Positions 33,233 to 42,120 of a stretch of 64,000 bases of DNA are shown piece after piece. The notes beneath the pieces were generated by a model that was given only the letters and a program-made list of their open reading frames with translations, was not told the DNA's origin and made no database searches. Both the position numbers and the translations under genes were made by a program. Origin of the DNA: Halomonas sp. BDJS001 (GTDB lineage: Bacteria; Pseudomonadota; Gammaproteobacteria; Pseudomonadales; Halomonadaceae); contig NZ_CP110535.1 in the NCBI RefSeq assembly GCF_026104355.1, forward strand, positions 4,898,001 through 4,962,000, read 5' to 3'. Position 1 is the stretch's first letter; the number at the start of each line of letters is the position of its first letter.

Positions 33233-35059
33233 TCACTCTACCGTTACACTCTTGGCCAGGTTACGGGGCTGGTCTACATCGGTGCCTTTGAGCACGGCCA
33301 CATGGTAACTCAATAGCTGTAGCGGCAGGGTATACAGCAGCGGCGCAAGCGCTTCGTGAACATGCGGCAGAGTCAATACGCGAACATCTTCCTGAGTATC
33401 GATACCCACGCTCTCATCGGCAAATACAAACAGCTGCCCCCCGCGAGCACGGACTTCCTGAAGGTTGGATTTTAGCTTTTCAAGCAAGTCGTCGTTGGGG
33501 GCGACCGAGATCACCGGCATTTCGCTGTCCACCAGCGCCAGCGGGCCATGCTTTAACTCCCCGGCGGGATACGCCTCGGCATGGATATAGGAGATCTCTT
33601 TAAGCTTTAATGCCCCTTCCAGGGCAATCGGATAGTGAGCCCCACGTCCAAGAAACAGGGCGTGCTGTTTTTCCGCAAACGCCTGGGAAAGCGCTTCGAT
33701 GTTGCCATCCAGCGCCAACACCCGCTGACACACCTCGGGCAGCGTGCGCAGTGCCGCGATAATATCCGGGTATTCGGCCTGGTCTTTAGCTTTACTGACC
33801 GAAAGCGTCAGCAGCATTAGCGCGATAAGCTGAGTGGTAAAGGCTTTAGTGGAGGCCACGCCAATTTCAGGGCCTGCACGGGTCATTAGAGTAATGTCAG
33901 ACTCACGTACTAGCGAACTACCGGGCACGTTGCAGATCGCCAGCGAGCCAATGTAGTTGAGGGTTTTAGCAAAGCGTAGCGCGGCCAGCGTATCGGCGGT
34001 TTCGCCGGACTGGGAGAGGGTGACAAACAGCGTACCGTCAGGCACCACTGGGTGGCGATAGCGATACTCGGAGGCCACTTCGACCTGCACCGGCACCCCC
34101 GCGTAGCGCTCTAACCAGTAGCGCGCCACCAGCCCCGCATGGTAGCTGGTTCCACAGGCAATGATATGGACGTGGCGAGTGCGCTGGAAAAGCCCCAGCG
34201 CATCCGGGCCAAAGCTCTCCACTAACACACTTTGAGCACTTAGCCGTCCCTCTAATGCCGCCTCAATCACCGCTGGCTGCTCGAAAATCTCCTTGAGCAT
34301 ATAGTGGCGGTAGTCGCCCTTACTGGACGCACCATCGCCGTGCTCAAAGGTATGGATAGGACGCTCAACGTCGTTACCCTGGCGATCCACGATGCGAATG
34401 GCCCCCTGATCGCGAAGCTCAACCAGATCACCCTCTTCAAGGTAAATAAAGCGATCCGTCACCGGCAGCAACGCCAGTGGGTCAGAGGCTAAAAAGGCCT
34501 CATTAATGCCTACACCGACCACTAGCGGGCTACCCTGGCGCGCGCCAACCACCACGCTCGGCTGTTGAGCACACATGACGCCCAGTGCGTAGGCACCGCC
34601 TAAGCGGTTAACGATCTGCTGGGTAGCATCGAACAGCGTTAGGCCGTCAGCCAGTTTTTCGGAGAGTAAGTGAGCAATCACTTCGGTATCAGTTTCAGAG
34701 CTAAACACATAGCCACTACGCTGCAAGCCTTCTTTTATCGGCTCGTAATTCTCAATAATACCGTTGTGCACCACGGCAACCTGATCACTGCTGTGATGCG
34801 GATGTGCATTGGCCTCAGAGGGTTTACCGTGGGTTGCCCAGCGAGTGTGGGCAATGCCCGAAAAACCCGGTAGTGAGGCCGTATCCAACCGTGCAGCAAG
34901 CGCCGCCACTTTACCAAGCGCACGATGACGGGTTAATACTCCCTCACTCAACACCGTCATACCGGCCGAATCGTAGCCGCGATACTCCAGGCGTTTTAGT
35001 CCTTCTAATAGAATTTCTTGGACGTTGCGCTGGGCAACGGCGGCCACAATGCCACACAT
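33233..35059 (-). CDS. glmS: Glutamine-fructose-6-phosphate aminotransferase (isomerizing)
   Basis: A 608-residue protein, the family length. The N-terminal glutaminase domain begins MCGIVAAV with the catalytic Cys at position 2, and two SIS sugar-phosphate domains follow (around IIACGTSYHAGLVARYW and LFLGRGAHYPIALEGALKLK). The protein ends in LAKSVTVE. It makes glucosamine-6-phosphate, the first step of UDP-GlcNAc and cell-wall synthesis. AGGAGAG lies before the ATG. No ribozyme-like structure is evident in the 126-bp upstream gap. Confidence 0.97.
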   Translation of the reverse strand: MCGIVAAVAQRNVQEILLEGLKRLEYRGYDSAGMTVLSEGVLTRHRALGKVAALAARLDTASLPGFSGIAHTRWATHGKPSEANAHPHHSSDQVAVVHNGIIENYEPIKEGLQRSGYVFSSETDTEVIAHLLSEKLADGLTLFDATQQIVNRLGGAYALGVMCAQQPSVVVGARQGSPLVVGVGINEAFLASDPLALLPVTDRFIYLEEGDLVELRDQGAIRIVDRQGNDVERPIHTFEHGDGASSKGDYRHYMLKEIFEQPAVIEAALEGRLSAQSVLVESFGPDALGLFQRTRHVHIIACGTSYHAGLVARYWLERYAGVPVQVEVASEYRYRHPVVPDGTLFVTLSQSGETADTLAALRFAKTLNYIGSLAICNVPGSSLVRESDITLMTRAGPEIGVASTKAFTTQLIALMLLTLSVSKAKDQAEYPDIIAALRTLPEVCQRVLALDGNIEALSQAFAEKQHALFLGRGAHYPIALEGALKLKEISYIHAEAYPAGELKHGPLALVDSEMPVISVAPNDDLLEKLKSNLQEVRARGGQLFVFADESVGIDTQEDVRVLTLPHVHEALAPLLYTLPLQLLSYHVAVLKGTDVDQPRNLAKSVTVE

Positions 35060-35185
35060 AACGACTCTCCTGAGTTTTTACCAACCTATAAAACGCCTAA
35101 ACGGTATTACCCAGGCGGTAAGATAGGAATACGGCTTTTTAATGATTCTTAGCACTATATTTTTTTAAAGATATGTTTTTTAGAG

Positions 35186-36556
35186 CTATGGCTCTATACG
35201 TTTGCTGGGGCGCAGCCAGTCAATTTTTTCTAACTGGCGGCCACGGGTGACGGCCAAAGCGTAGTCGGTGACATCTTTGGCAATCGTGGAACCCGCGCCA
35301 ATAGTGGCCCCTTTGCCTACCGAAACAGGCGCGACCAAAGCAGTGTTAGAACCGATAAAGGCATTATCACCAATTTCTGTGAGGTGCTTGTTAGCCCCGT
35401 CGTAGTTGCAGGTAATGGTACCTGCGCCCACATTCACGTCACGCCCTAAGCGAGCATCACCAACGTAGCTTAGGTGATTGATTTTGCTACCTTCACCAAC
35501 GTCGGCGTTTTTGGTTTCTACGAAATTACCGACCTTGGCTTTTACCGCCATGCGTGTACCGGGGCGTAGCCGCGCAAAGGGGCCGATCTGATTTAAGCCC
35601 GCTGCCACGGTGCCATCTATCACGCTATGGGTATCTATCACGCTTTGCGCACCAATGGTGCTATTTTTAATCACGCAGTAAGGGCCAACCCGCACGCCTT
35701 CACCTAGCTCAACCTCGCCTTCAAATACGCAGCCCACATCAATAAACACATCGTGTCCACAGGTTAAACGCCCGCGCACATCGAGCCGTTCAGGGTCGGC
35801 GAGGGCTACCCCCTTGGCCATTAACTTATCAGCCAACTGGCGTTGATAAACGCGCTCCAAGCGGGCCATTTGAGCTCGGTTGTTAACCCCTTCCACTTCA
35901 ACGGCGGTAGCCGGTTGGGCGGTGCATACCTTGATGCCTTCGGCTGCGGCCAGGGCAATCACATCGGTTAGGTAGTACTCGCCCTGGGCATTATTGTCTG
36001 AGAGCTGTGGCAACCAGCGTTTAAGCTGGGCGCTGGTCATGGCCATAATGCCGGTATTGCATTCGGTGATGGCAAGCTCGGCGCTACTGGCATCTTTTTG
36101 CTCAACAATCGCTACGGCATCACCTGCGTCGTCGCGCACAATTCGTCCATAGCCGGTAGGGTCAGCTAGCGTTACCGTCAACAGCCCCATGTGATGTTCA
36201 TCCACATAGGCCAACAGCTCGTTCAGGGACTCCCGCTGCAGCAAAGGAACATCGCCGTAAAGGATTAATACCTTACCGCTACCTAACTGCTCAAGTGCTT
36301 GGGCCACCGCGTGCCCGGTGCCCTTCTGTTCGGCCTGCACGGCAAACTGCACAGTATTTTCTGCCAGCGCTTCGCGCAGTTGGTCAGCGCCATGGCCAAT
36401 CACCACATGGGTGCGATCCGGTTGCAACCCTAAAGCGGTATCCAGCACGTGCTGCACCATAGGCTTACCCGCCAGGGTGTGAAGTACTTTAGGTATTTGT
36501 GAATGCATCCGCGTGCCTTTTCCCGCGGCGAGAATGACGATATCCAGTTCTTGCAT
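35186..36556 (-). CDS. glmU: Bifunctional GlmU (GlcNAc-1-P uridyltransferase / GlcN-1-P acetyltransferase)
   Basis: A 456-residue protein, the same length as E. coli GlmU. The N-terminal nucleotidyltransferase has LAAGKGTRMHS, and the C-terminal left-handed beta-helix consists of hexapeptide repeats (VGNFVETKNADVGEGSKINH region) ending in IDWLRPSKR. It makes UDP-GlcNAc from glucosamine-1-phosphate, acetyl-CoA and UTP. The start is the ATG at 36556 with AGGTG about seven bases upstream, directly after the apbE stop; a GTG nine bases earlier is in frame but overlaps apbE. With glmS it makes a two-gene pathway unit. Confidence 0.96.
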   Translation of the reverse strand: MQELDIVILAAGKGTRMHSQIPKVLHTLAGKPMVQHVLDTALGLQPDRTHVVIGHGADQLREALAENTVQFAVQAEQKGTGHAVAQALEQLGSGKVLILYGDVPLLQRESLNELLAYVDEHHMGLLTVTLADPTGYGRIVRDDAGDAVAIVEQKDASSAELAITECNTGIMAMTSAQLKRWLPQLSDNNAQGEYYLTDVIALAAAEGIKVCTAQPATAVEVEGVNNRAQMARLERVYQRQLADKLMAKGVALADPERLDVRGRLTCGHDVFIDVGCVFEGEVELGEGVRVGPYCVIKNSTIGAQSVIDTHSVIDGTVAAGLNQIGPFARLRPGTRMAVKAKVGNFVETKNADVGEGSKINHLSYVGDARLGRDVNVGAGTITCNYDGANKHLTEIGDNAFIGSNTALVAPVSVGKGATIGAGSTIAKDVTDYALAVTRGRQLEKIDWLRPSKRIEP

Positions 36557-36557
36557 A

Positions 36558-37727
36558 TTATTCACCTGTTACCGGTTGGCCGTCGGGGCTGGTGGCTGTT
36601 AATGGAGCAACTGAAAATTGCTCAATGCCCAGCTCATCGACCAATGTTTCACCGAAGTAGTTACCAAATTCAGGACTGGCAATACTGCGCCACTGCTCGC
36701 CATCGCGCACCAGCAGGAGTACTTTGAGATTGTTCTCAATGGCAAGTTGCATCGCCTCCTGTTCGCCAACCACTAATAGCGCCGTCGCCCAGGCGTCCGC
36801 CCAGGCATTGGAGGGATGAAAAACCGACACCGAGGCAAGCTGGTGGGTCACCGGCCGCCCCGTGCGCGAATCAATAGTGTGCGAGAAGCGCTGGCCGTCG
36901 ACTTCAAAATAGTTGCGGTAATCACCGGAGGTGGCCACTGACATACTCTCTAGTGGAATAATATGCTGGGCTCGCTGCTGACCATCCTCGGGTACCTCAA
37001 TGCCAATTCGCCAAGGCGTCTGTTCGTCTTCATCACGCACTCCACGTGCAATCAGATCACCGCCTAAATTAACCAGATAGTGCTCGATGCCCTGCTGATT
37101 CAGGTAAGCGGCTACCCGGTCGGTAGCATGGCCTTTCGCAACGCCAGACAAGTCGACAAACACATCGCGAGTACGCCGTGCCTGCATATTTTGTGTATCG
37201 ACCTCCACCGCATCAAAACCTACCTGGGCAAGTCGCTCAGCCAGGACATCATCAGCGGGCACCTCTTCAGGCCTTGCGCCAGGGCCAAAGCTCCAAAGAT
37301 TAACCAGGTCGCCTACAGTAATATCAAAAGCGCCATGGCTGGCTTCAGCCACTGACTGACTGATCGCCAACACCTCAATCAGCTCATTAGAGAGCGGCTG
37401 CCACTCCTCCAACGGGGCCTCGTTAAACGCAATCAGTTCGGCATCATCACGGTAAGTGGACATCGCCTGGTCAACGCTCTCCAGCTCGGCTTTGAAGCCC
37501 GCTTCCAGCTCAAGAGATTCGCCCTGAGTAAGCGGATCCATAATGGTCACCTGATAGAAGGTGCCAAAAATATTGCCCTCAAAGCGTACCGGTGGTTCCA
37601 GCGGGCGATCGCTCTCTGAGCAACCGGCCACGCTGACCACTAAGCCCAATAGAAGGCCCATCACGGTCACTGCGCGTCGCCATCTTGTACTGCGTTCAAC
37701 ACACAATTCCTGTTTAATTTTTTTCAT
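36558..37727 (-). CDS. apbE: FAD:protein FMN transferase ApbE (lipoprotein)
   Basis: A 389-residue lipoprotein. The signal ends with the lipobox VAGC near residue 36. The catalytic domain has TFYQVTIMDP, MSTYRDDAEL, the segment VDLSGVAKGHATD, and the Mg-binding area SVATSGDYRNYFE with HTIDSRTGRPV. ApbE attaches FMN covalently to flavoproteins of Nqr and Rnf complexes and others, in the periplasm. The start is the ATG just before the signal peptide; a long upstream opening is inside uppP. No nqr or rnf genes are in the window. It lies within the run uppP-apbE-glmU-glmS-nhaD. Confidence 0.93.
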   Translation of the reverse strand: MKKIKQELCVERSTRWRRAVTVMGLLLGLVVSVAGCSESDRPLEPPVRFEGNIFGTFYQVTIMDPLTQGESLELEAGFKAELESVDQAMSTYRDDAELIAFNEAPLEEWQPLSNELIEVLAISQSVAEASHGAFDITVGDLVNLWSFGPGARPEEVPADDVLAERLAQVGFDAVEVDTQNMQARRTRDVFVDLSGVAKGHATDRVAAYLNQQGIEHYLVNLGGDLIARGVRDEDEQTPWRIGIEVPEDGQQRAQHIIPLESMSVATSGDYRNYFEVDGQRFSHTIDSRTGRPVTHQLASVSVFHPSNAWADAWATALLVVGEQEAMQLAIENNLKVLLLVRDGEQWRSIASPEFGNYFGETLVDELGIEQFSVAPLTATSPDGQPVTGE

Positions 37728-37753
37728 CGTTGCATTGCCTAAAAATGAAGCCC

Positions 37754-38554
37754 TTAAAAATGAAAGAACCACAGCAGCCAGGCGCCGAACAGCACGCGGT
37801 AAATCACAAAGGGCTGCATTCCCAATTTTTTTATAATTACCAGGAAGTAGTGGATGCACAAGTAAGCGCTTACTCCTGATAGTAGCGTACCCACTAGCAT
37901 GGCGGCCCAATCGATAGAGTGCGCCGCATTAACAAGACCGATGGCTTCCAAACCACCCGCCAACACAATCACCGGAATCGACAACAAGAAAGAGAAACGC
38001 GCAGCGCCTTCCCGGCTCATGCCCACCATTAGCGCCGCTGTAATAGTAATCCCCGAGCGTGACGTGCCGGGGATCAGCGCCAACGCCTGGGCACCGCCAA
38101 TAATCAGCACATCCTTTAAACGCAACTGGTACTCGCTTCGCGTACCCTGCTTACGCCAGTCGGCATATCCCAACAATAGACCGAAACCAATTAAACTGAA
38201 GCCGATAATCAACGTAGAGCGCATATAGTGAGAAATAACATCGTGCAGCAGTAAGCCAATAATACCCACTGGGATAGTGGCCAATGTCACCCATAAGGCC
38301 AGTCGCGCGTCTTCGTTCACCCCTTTACCGCTGATCGCAGCGAGGCTGCTCACTACCATTTGCCAAATTTCCTGGCGGAAATAGATAATCACCGCGGAGA
38401 GGCTACCTAAGTGTAGTGCCACATCAAAGGCTAAGCCTTGGTCTTGCCAATCTGTCAGAACGGGCACCAAAATCAGGTGGGCAGAGCTTGAAACGGGTAA
38501 AAATTCTGAAATGCCCTGAACAATCGCTAACACCACCACCTGGAGCCAATCCAT
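37754..38554 (-). CDS. uppP: Undecaprenyl-diphosphatase
   Basis: A 266-residue membrane protein with about eight segments and both BacA/UppP signatures: QGISEFLPVSSSAHLIL near residue 15 and LIPGTSRSGITITAAL near residue 165. It recycles the undecaprenyl carrier for peptidoglycan and other envelope polymers. The start is the ATG at 38554 with AGGA upstream; a 13-codon extension is not needed. Its nearness to glmU and glmS groups envelope-precursor functions. Confidence 0.95.
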   Translation of the reverse strand: MDWLQVVVLAIVQGISEFLPVSSSAHLILVPVLTDWQDQGLAFDVALHLGSLSAVIIYFRQEIWQMVVSSLAAISGKGVNEDARLALWVTLATIPVGIIGLLLHDVISHYMRSTLIIGFSLIGFGLLLGYADWRKQGTRSEYQLRLKDVLIIGGAQALALIPGTSRSGITITAALMVGMSREGAARFSFLLSIPVIVLAGGLEAIGLVNAAHSIDWAAMLVGTLLSGVSAYLCIHYFLVIIKKLGMQPFVIYRVLFGAWLLWFFHF

Positions 38555-38785
38555 AAAAAATCCTGTGTATAAAAACAATTTGATGGTTTGCAATGGCGCT
38601 TAAGGATACACATCCGTTTATTCGTTGTCCGCCATTGCCTTTGCTGACACGCTTTTACTGACACTATCCGCCACTGGCACGCAAACATGCCGTTTCACAG
38701 CTTGAACGCAGTGGAGGCTATAGCGAATATAAGGAGTGCGCTACAATAGGCGTCTATTGAATGCGTGCGTCCTTGCAAGGTACCC

Positions 38786-39979
38786 ATGACTCAGACCATC
38801 GAAACGCCAGTGGTTCACGATCAAGCGCAACTTAGCCAGGAAGCCAAGCGTGTTACCTACATCGGTGCCTGGCTGGATGGCCTGTTAAGCATCGTCAAAG
38901 TCACGGTCGGTTTTATGGTCGGTTCAGCGGCATTGATCGCCGATGGCATTCACTCCTTGTCTGATTTAGTCACCGATGGATTTGTTCTGGCGGCCATTCA
39001 CTATGGGCGCCAGGAACCCGATAAAGACCACCACTACGGCCATGGCCGAATTGAAACCCTGACGACGCTACTACTGGGAAGCGTGCTGATTTTCGTGGCT
39101 GGCGCGATTGCCTGGTCGAGTCTGGATCGTCTGTTTAGCGGTACCGACGTTAATGCCCCAGGCGCGCTGGCAATCGTGATTACCGTCATTGCGCTGTTTA
39201 GCAAAGAGTGGATTTTTCGCTACACCATGCGGGTCGCCAAACGGGTAAAGTCTAAGTTACTCGAGGCCAACGCCTGGCACTCCCGCAGCGATGCGCTCTC
39301 CACCGCCGTGGTGCTGGTGGCACTGGTAGGCGCCCAGTTCGGTTTAGGCTGGCTGGATGCCGTGGCTGCTATTATCGTGGGTTTATTGGTCGGCAAGGTA
39401 GGTTTGGACTTACTGTGGGAGTCGGCTCGCGAGCTAGTCGATACCGCGCTGCCGGAAGATGTTCAGGATCAGATGCATGACGTAGCATGCAGCGTACCCG
39501 GTGTAGATAGCGTCCACGACCTGCGCACCCGTCAATCGGCTGGCTGGGTAATGGTCGATCTGCACGTGGTGGTGGGGCCGAAAATAACCGTGTCGGAAGC
39601 CCACGAAATAGGCAACGAAGTGAGCCGCCGCCTACGCCATGAGTTCCCCGCGCTGACCGATGTGATCTTTCACGTTGACCCGGAAGACGACGCCGGGGCG
39701 GGTGATCCCAGCCGCCTTCCCGGCCTTCCTCTCCGCCCTGAAGTCGAAGCAGCCCTGGATGCACGTTGGTACAAACACCCGGTGTGGCGCACCCTGAACG
39801 AGCTTCAGTTGCACTACTTGGAGGATAAGGTGTCTGTATCGCTCATCATTGATGACGCGGTGCATCAGCCGCCCCAGTGCCTCGCCAGCCAGCTAAAAGC
39901 GCTGGCGAGCGATATTGAATGGCTTGGCCACGTAGAGGTGCTGTTTATTACCCGCGCAGCAAGCAGCTCAATGCGTTAG
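38786..39979 (+). CDS. Cation diffusion facilitator (CDF) metal efflux transporter
   Basis: A 397-residue protein. Six membrane segments carry the metal-site motifs DGIHSLSDLVTD and AWHSRSDALS, the two half-sites typical of the FieF/YiiP and MamM type. A C-terminal cytosolic dimerisation domain follows (SVHDLRTRQSAGWVMVDLHV). After it comes an extra 80-residue tail (from about residue 310) not usual for FieF. It exports Fe(II), Zn(II) or similar ions against protons. The start is the ATG with AAGG upstream. The TAG stop is the first three bases of the palindromic repeat at 39977. Confidence 0.9.
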   Translation: MTQTIETPVVHDQAQLSQEAKRVTYIGAWLDGLLSIVKVTVGFMVGSAALIADGIHSLSDLVTDGFVLAAIHYGRQEPDKDHHYGHGRIETLTTLLLGSVLIFVAGAIAWSSLDRLFSGTDVNAPGALAIVITVIALFSKEWIFRYTMRVAKRVKSKLLEANAWHSRSDALSTAVVLVALVGAQFGLGWLDAVAAIIVGLLVGKVGLDLLWESARELVDTALPEDVQDQMHDVACSVPGVDSVHDLRTRQSAGWVMVDLHVVVGPKITVSEAHEIGNEVSRRLRHEFPALTDVIFHVDPEDDAGAGDPSRLPGLPLRPEVEAALDARWYKHPVWRTLNELQLHYLEDKVSVSLIIDDAVHQPPQCLASQLKALASDIEWLGHVEVLFITRAASSSMR

Positions 39980-40109
39980 GCTTTGTCTGAAAACTGGCTG
40001 CGCTCGACCATACGGCGTTAAAAATCGGCTCGTGCGCGAGTCCGATCCGTCTTTTCGCCGATTTTTGCCTTGTCTTGCCTTCGCTCGCCGACTTTTCAAA
40101 CAAAGCCTA
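39977..40109. repeat. 133-bp element with terminal inverted repeats (MITE-like or repetitive palindrome)
   Basis: The ends are 17-bp inverted repeats with one mismatch: TAGGCTTTGTCTGAAAA (39977-39993) and TTTTCAAACAAAGCCTA (40093-40109). Inside is a second perfect pair, AAAAATCGGC (40020-40029) and GCCGATTTTT (40057-40066). It fills the gap between the convergent CDF and mgtE genes and even supplies the CDF stop codon. The structure fits a non-coding mobile element or a bidirectional terminator. I see no second copy in this window. Confidence 0.7.
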
Positions 40110-40127
40110 GGGTGTTTAAACGCCTGT

Positions 40128-41510
40128 TCACAGACCGGATAGCATAAGGGTGGCAATACTGAAGTAGATCACTACCCCAGAGGCATCGATGAGCGTAGTC
40201 ACCAGTGGTGCCGAGGCTGTGGCAGGGTCGACCTTAAAGCGCTCGAGTACAAAGGGTAGGCACATGCCCAACAGGCTACCAAACAGCACGATAGTGACCA
40301 TACTCAAGGCAACCACCATCGCTAGCGCCTCGCCCCCACGCATGATACCAATAGGCGTTACCGCAATCGCCATGGTAATACCCAACGAGCCTGCCACGAG
40401 TAGCTCACGGCCAAGTAGTTTCCCCCAATCTTTAACACCTACATCCCCGGTCGCCATACCGCGCACCATCAGCGTGGCTGCCTGAGCCCCGGCATTACCG
40501 CCGCTGCCGATTAGCAGCGGTAAAAAGAACACTAGTGCCACTTGAGCGGCAATGGTCTCCTCAAAGTAGGCAATCCCGGCGCCTGAAAATAGATTGGCAA
40601 AGACCAGCAGTACCAGCCAGGTTACCCGCTTACGGTAAAGGCTCCACAGCCGTACACGGCTAACACCATCCTCCAGTTGACCAATCGACATCCCTTTGTG
40701 GAAATCCTCAGTGGCCTCAGATTCCGCCACATCCATGGCATCATCGTGGGTCACGATGCCAACCATACGGTCATCGCCATCAATCACTGGCAGGGCTAAC
40801 AGGTCGTACTTCGCCACAATACGCGCCACATCCTCCTGGGCATCATCGACCCGGGTGCTGATAACATCTTTGATCATAATGTCATCGACAATGGCGCCAG
40901 GGCGCGCCACCATCAGTTGGCGCAGCGACATGGTACCGATCAGTTGGCCATCGCTATCCAGAATATACAGCTGGTAGACCGTTTCCGCGTCCGGGGCGGT
41001 TTGGCGTACCCGCATCATCGCTTGTGACACCGTCATGCCACTGGCTATGGAGACATAGTCAGAGGTCATGATGGCGCCTGCGGTGCCCTCTTCGTAGCTG
41101 GCAAGCCGCTTTAGGTCTTCACGCTCGCGATGGGCCATGCGTCGAAGCAGTGCTTCGCGGCGGTCTTCACTAAGCAGGTTAAACAGGTCGGCACGTTCGT
41201 CAGAGCCCATCTCTTCCAGCAGCTTGAGCACCTGGCTATCATCCAGTTTTCCAACCACCTCAAGCTGGGTTTCACCAGGGAGATAGCCCAATACGTTGGC
41301 GGCACGCTCAGCAGAGAGGATATCCAGCAGTGAGAGCGCCGCAGGCAGCTCTTCGTCGTCCTCAATCATCTCTTCGAGGATTTCGCCAATATCCGCTGAC
41401 CGGGTTTCGGCCAAACGCAAGGAGAGCAACGTTTTACTCGGTACCTCCTTGACCAACTCGTCGAGCAGTTCGGCTTTTAACTCCTGTAGGCTTTCATCAT
41501 TCAGTGCCAT
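40128..41510 (-). CDS. mgtE: Magnesium transporter MgtE
   Basis: A 460-residue protein. An N-terminal superhelical MgtE_N domain (about 1-130) is followed by a CBS pair (about 130-255; YEEGTAGAIMTSDYVS and GIVTHDDAMDVAE). Then come five membrane segments with the family motifs LLIGSGGNAGAQAATLMVRG and a final TLIDASGVVIYF. It is a Mg2+ channel gated by intracellular Mg2+. The start is the ATG at 41510 with GGAGAG upstream. No Mg riboswitch-like structure is evident upstream. It lies 158 bp beyond the end of the ATP synthase operon, after its terminator. Confidence 0.95.
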   Translation of the reverse strand: MALNDESLQELKAELLDELVKEVPSKTLLSLRLAETRSADIGEILEEMIEDDEELPAALSLLDILSAERAANVLGYLPGETQLEVVGKLDDSQVLKLLEEMGSDERADLFNLLSEDRREALLRRMAHREREDLKRLASYEEGTAGAIMTSDYVSIASGMTVSQAMMRVRQTAPDAETVYQLYILDSDGQLIGTMSLRQLMVARPGAIVDDIMIKDVISTRVDDAQEDVARIVAKYDLLALPVIDGDDRMVGIVTHDDAMDVAESEATEDFHKGMSIGQLEDGVSRVRLWSLYRKRVTWLVLLVFANLFSGAGIAYFEETIAAQVALVFFLPLLIGSGGNAGAQAATLMVRGMATGDVGVKDWGKLLGRELLVAGSLGITMAIAVTPIGIMRGGEALAMVVALSMVTIVLFGSLLGMCLPFVLERFKVDPATASAPLVTTLIDASGVVIYFSIATLMLSGL

Positions 41511-41602
41511 AGCTCTCCCCATTCACGCAGACTGATGCCGTGCTGCCAGCTTAATTCTACTTGATTACTAATTTCATATACTTACTTATCATACTGCCAG
41601 AT

Positions 41603-41642
41603 AAAAAAACGCCCCTTAAACCCTAATAGCGGGTTTAAGCGT
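41603..41642 (-). terminator. Terminator of the ATP synthase operon
   Basis: Arms CTTAAACCC (41615-41623) and GGGTTTAAG (41631-41639), extended by ACGC/GCGT beyond a short bulge. On the minus strand the hairpin is followed by a run of seven T. It lies 26 bp after the atpC stop. Confidence 0.85.
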
Positions 41643-41667
41643 TGGACACACGCCAAGAGCGTGGGTG

Positions 41668-42096
41668 TTAGCCTTTCCCCGCCTTTTTGCGCAGTTGCTG
41701 AATCGTTCGCAACTGAGCAACGGCTTCGGCAAGTTCAGCGGCAGCCCGAGTGTAATCGAGCTCCGATGACTTCTCGTTAAAGGCTTTCAGCGCCTGCTGA
41801 CGCGCTTCTTCTGCAGCGGCTTCATTAAGGTCACTGGCACGCGATGCGGCGTCGGCTAGTATCGTCACCACATCCGGCTGGACTTCCATGAATCCGCCTG
41901 AGACAAAGAAGTTCTCTTCCTTGCCATCATCGTGAATCACGCGAACCGGCCCCGGCTGAAGCTCGGTCAGCAGCGGAGCGTGACCGGGTAGAATACCCAG
42001 GTCACCCATCATCCCGGAAGCAATCACCTGCTCAACGGTACCTGAGAAAATGGATGCTTCAGCGCTGACGATATTGCAAGTAAAGCTATTCGCCAT
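41668..42096 (-). CDS. atpC: ATP synthase F1 epsilon subunit
   Basis: A 142-residue protein. The N-terminal beta-barrel has FTCNIVSAEASIFSGTVEQV and GILPGHAPLLTELQPGPVRV; a C-terminal helical hairpin follows. It inhibits ATP hydrolysis and links the rotor gamma subunit to the c-ring. It is the last gene of the atp operon, 24 bp after atpD and just before the operon terminator. Confidence 0.97.
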   Translation of the reverse strand: MANSFTCNIVSAEASIFSGTVEQVIASGMMGDLGILPGHAPLLTELQPGPVRVIHDDGKEENFFVSGGFMEVQPDVVTILADAASRASDLNEAAAEEARQQALKAFNEKSSELDYTRAAAELAEAVAQLRTIQQLRKKAGKG

Positions 42097-42120
42097 AGCG
42101 AATCCCCCTAATGGACGGGA

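Noticed and set aside
35060..35185. glmS ribozyme or small-RNA control region upstream of glmS
   Set aside because: No glmS ribozyme-like structure is evident in this 126-bp gap. The small hairpin at the glmU stop is followed by A, not T, on the coding strand.
36558..37910. apbE starting at 37910
   Set aside because: The longer frame puts 61 residues before the lipoprotein signal and overlaps uppP; the ATG at 37727 begins a proper lipoprotein signal.
41511..41602. Mg2+ riboswitch before mgtE
   Set aside because: The leader is too short and I see no M-box-like structure.
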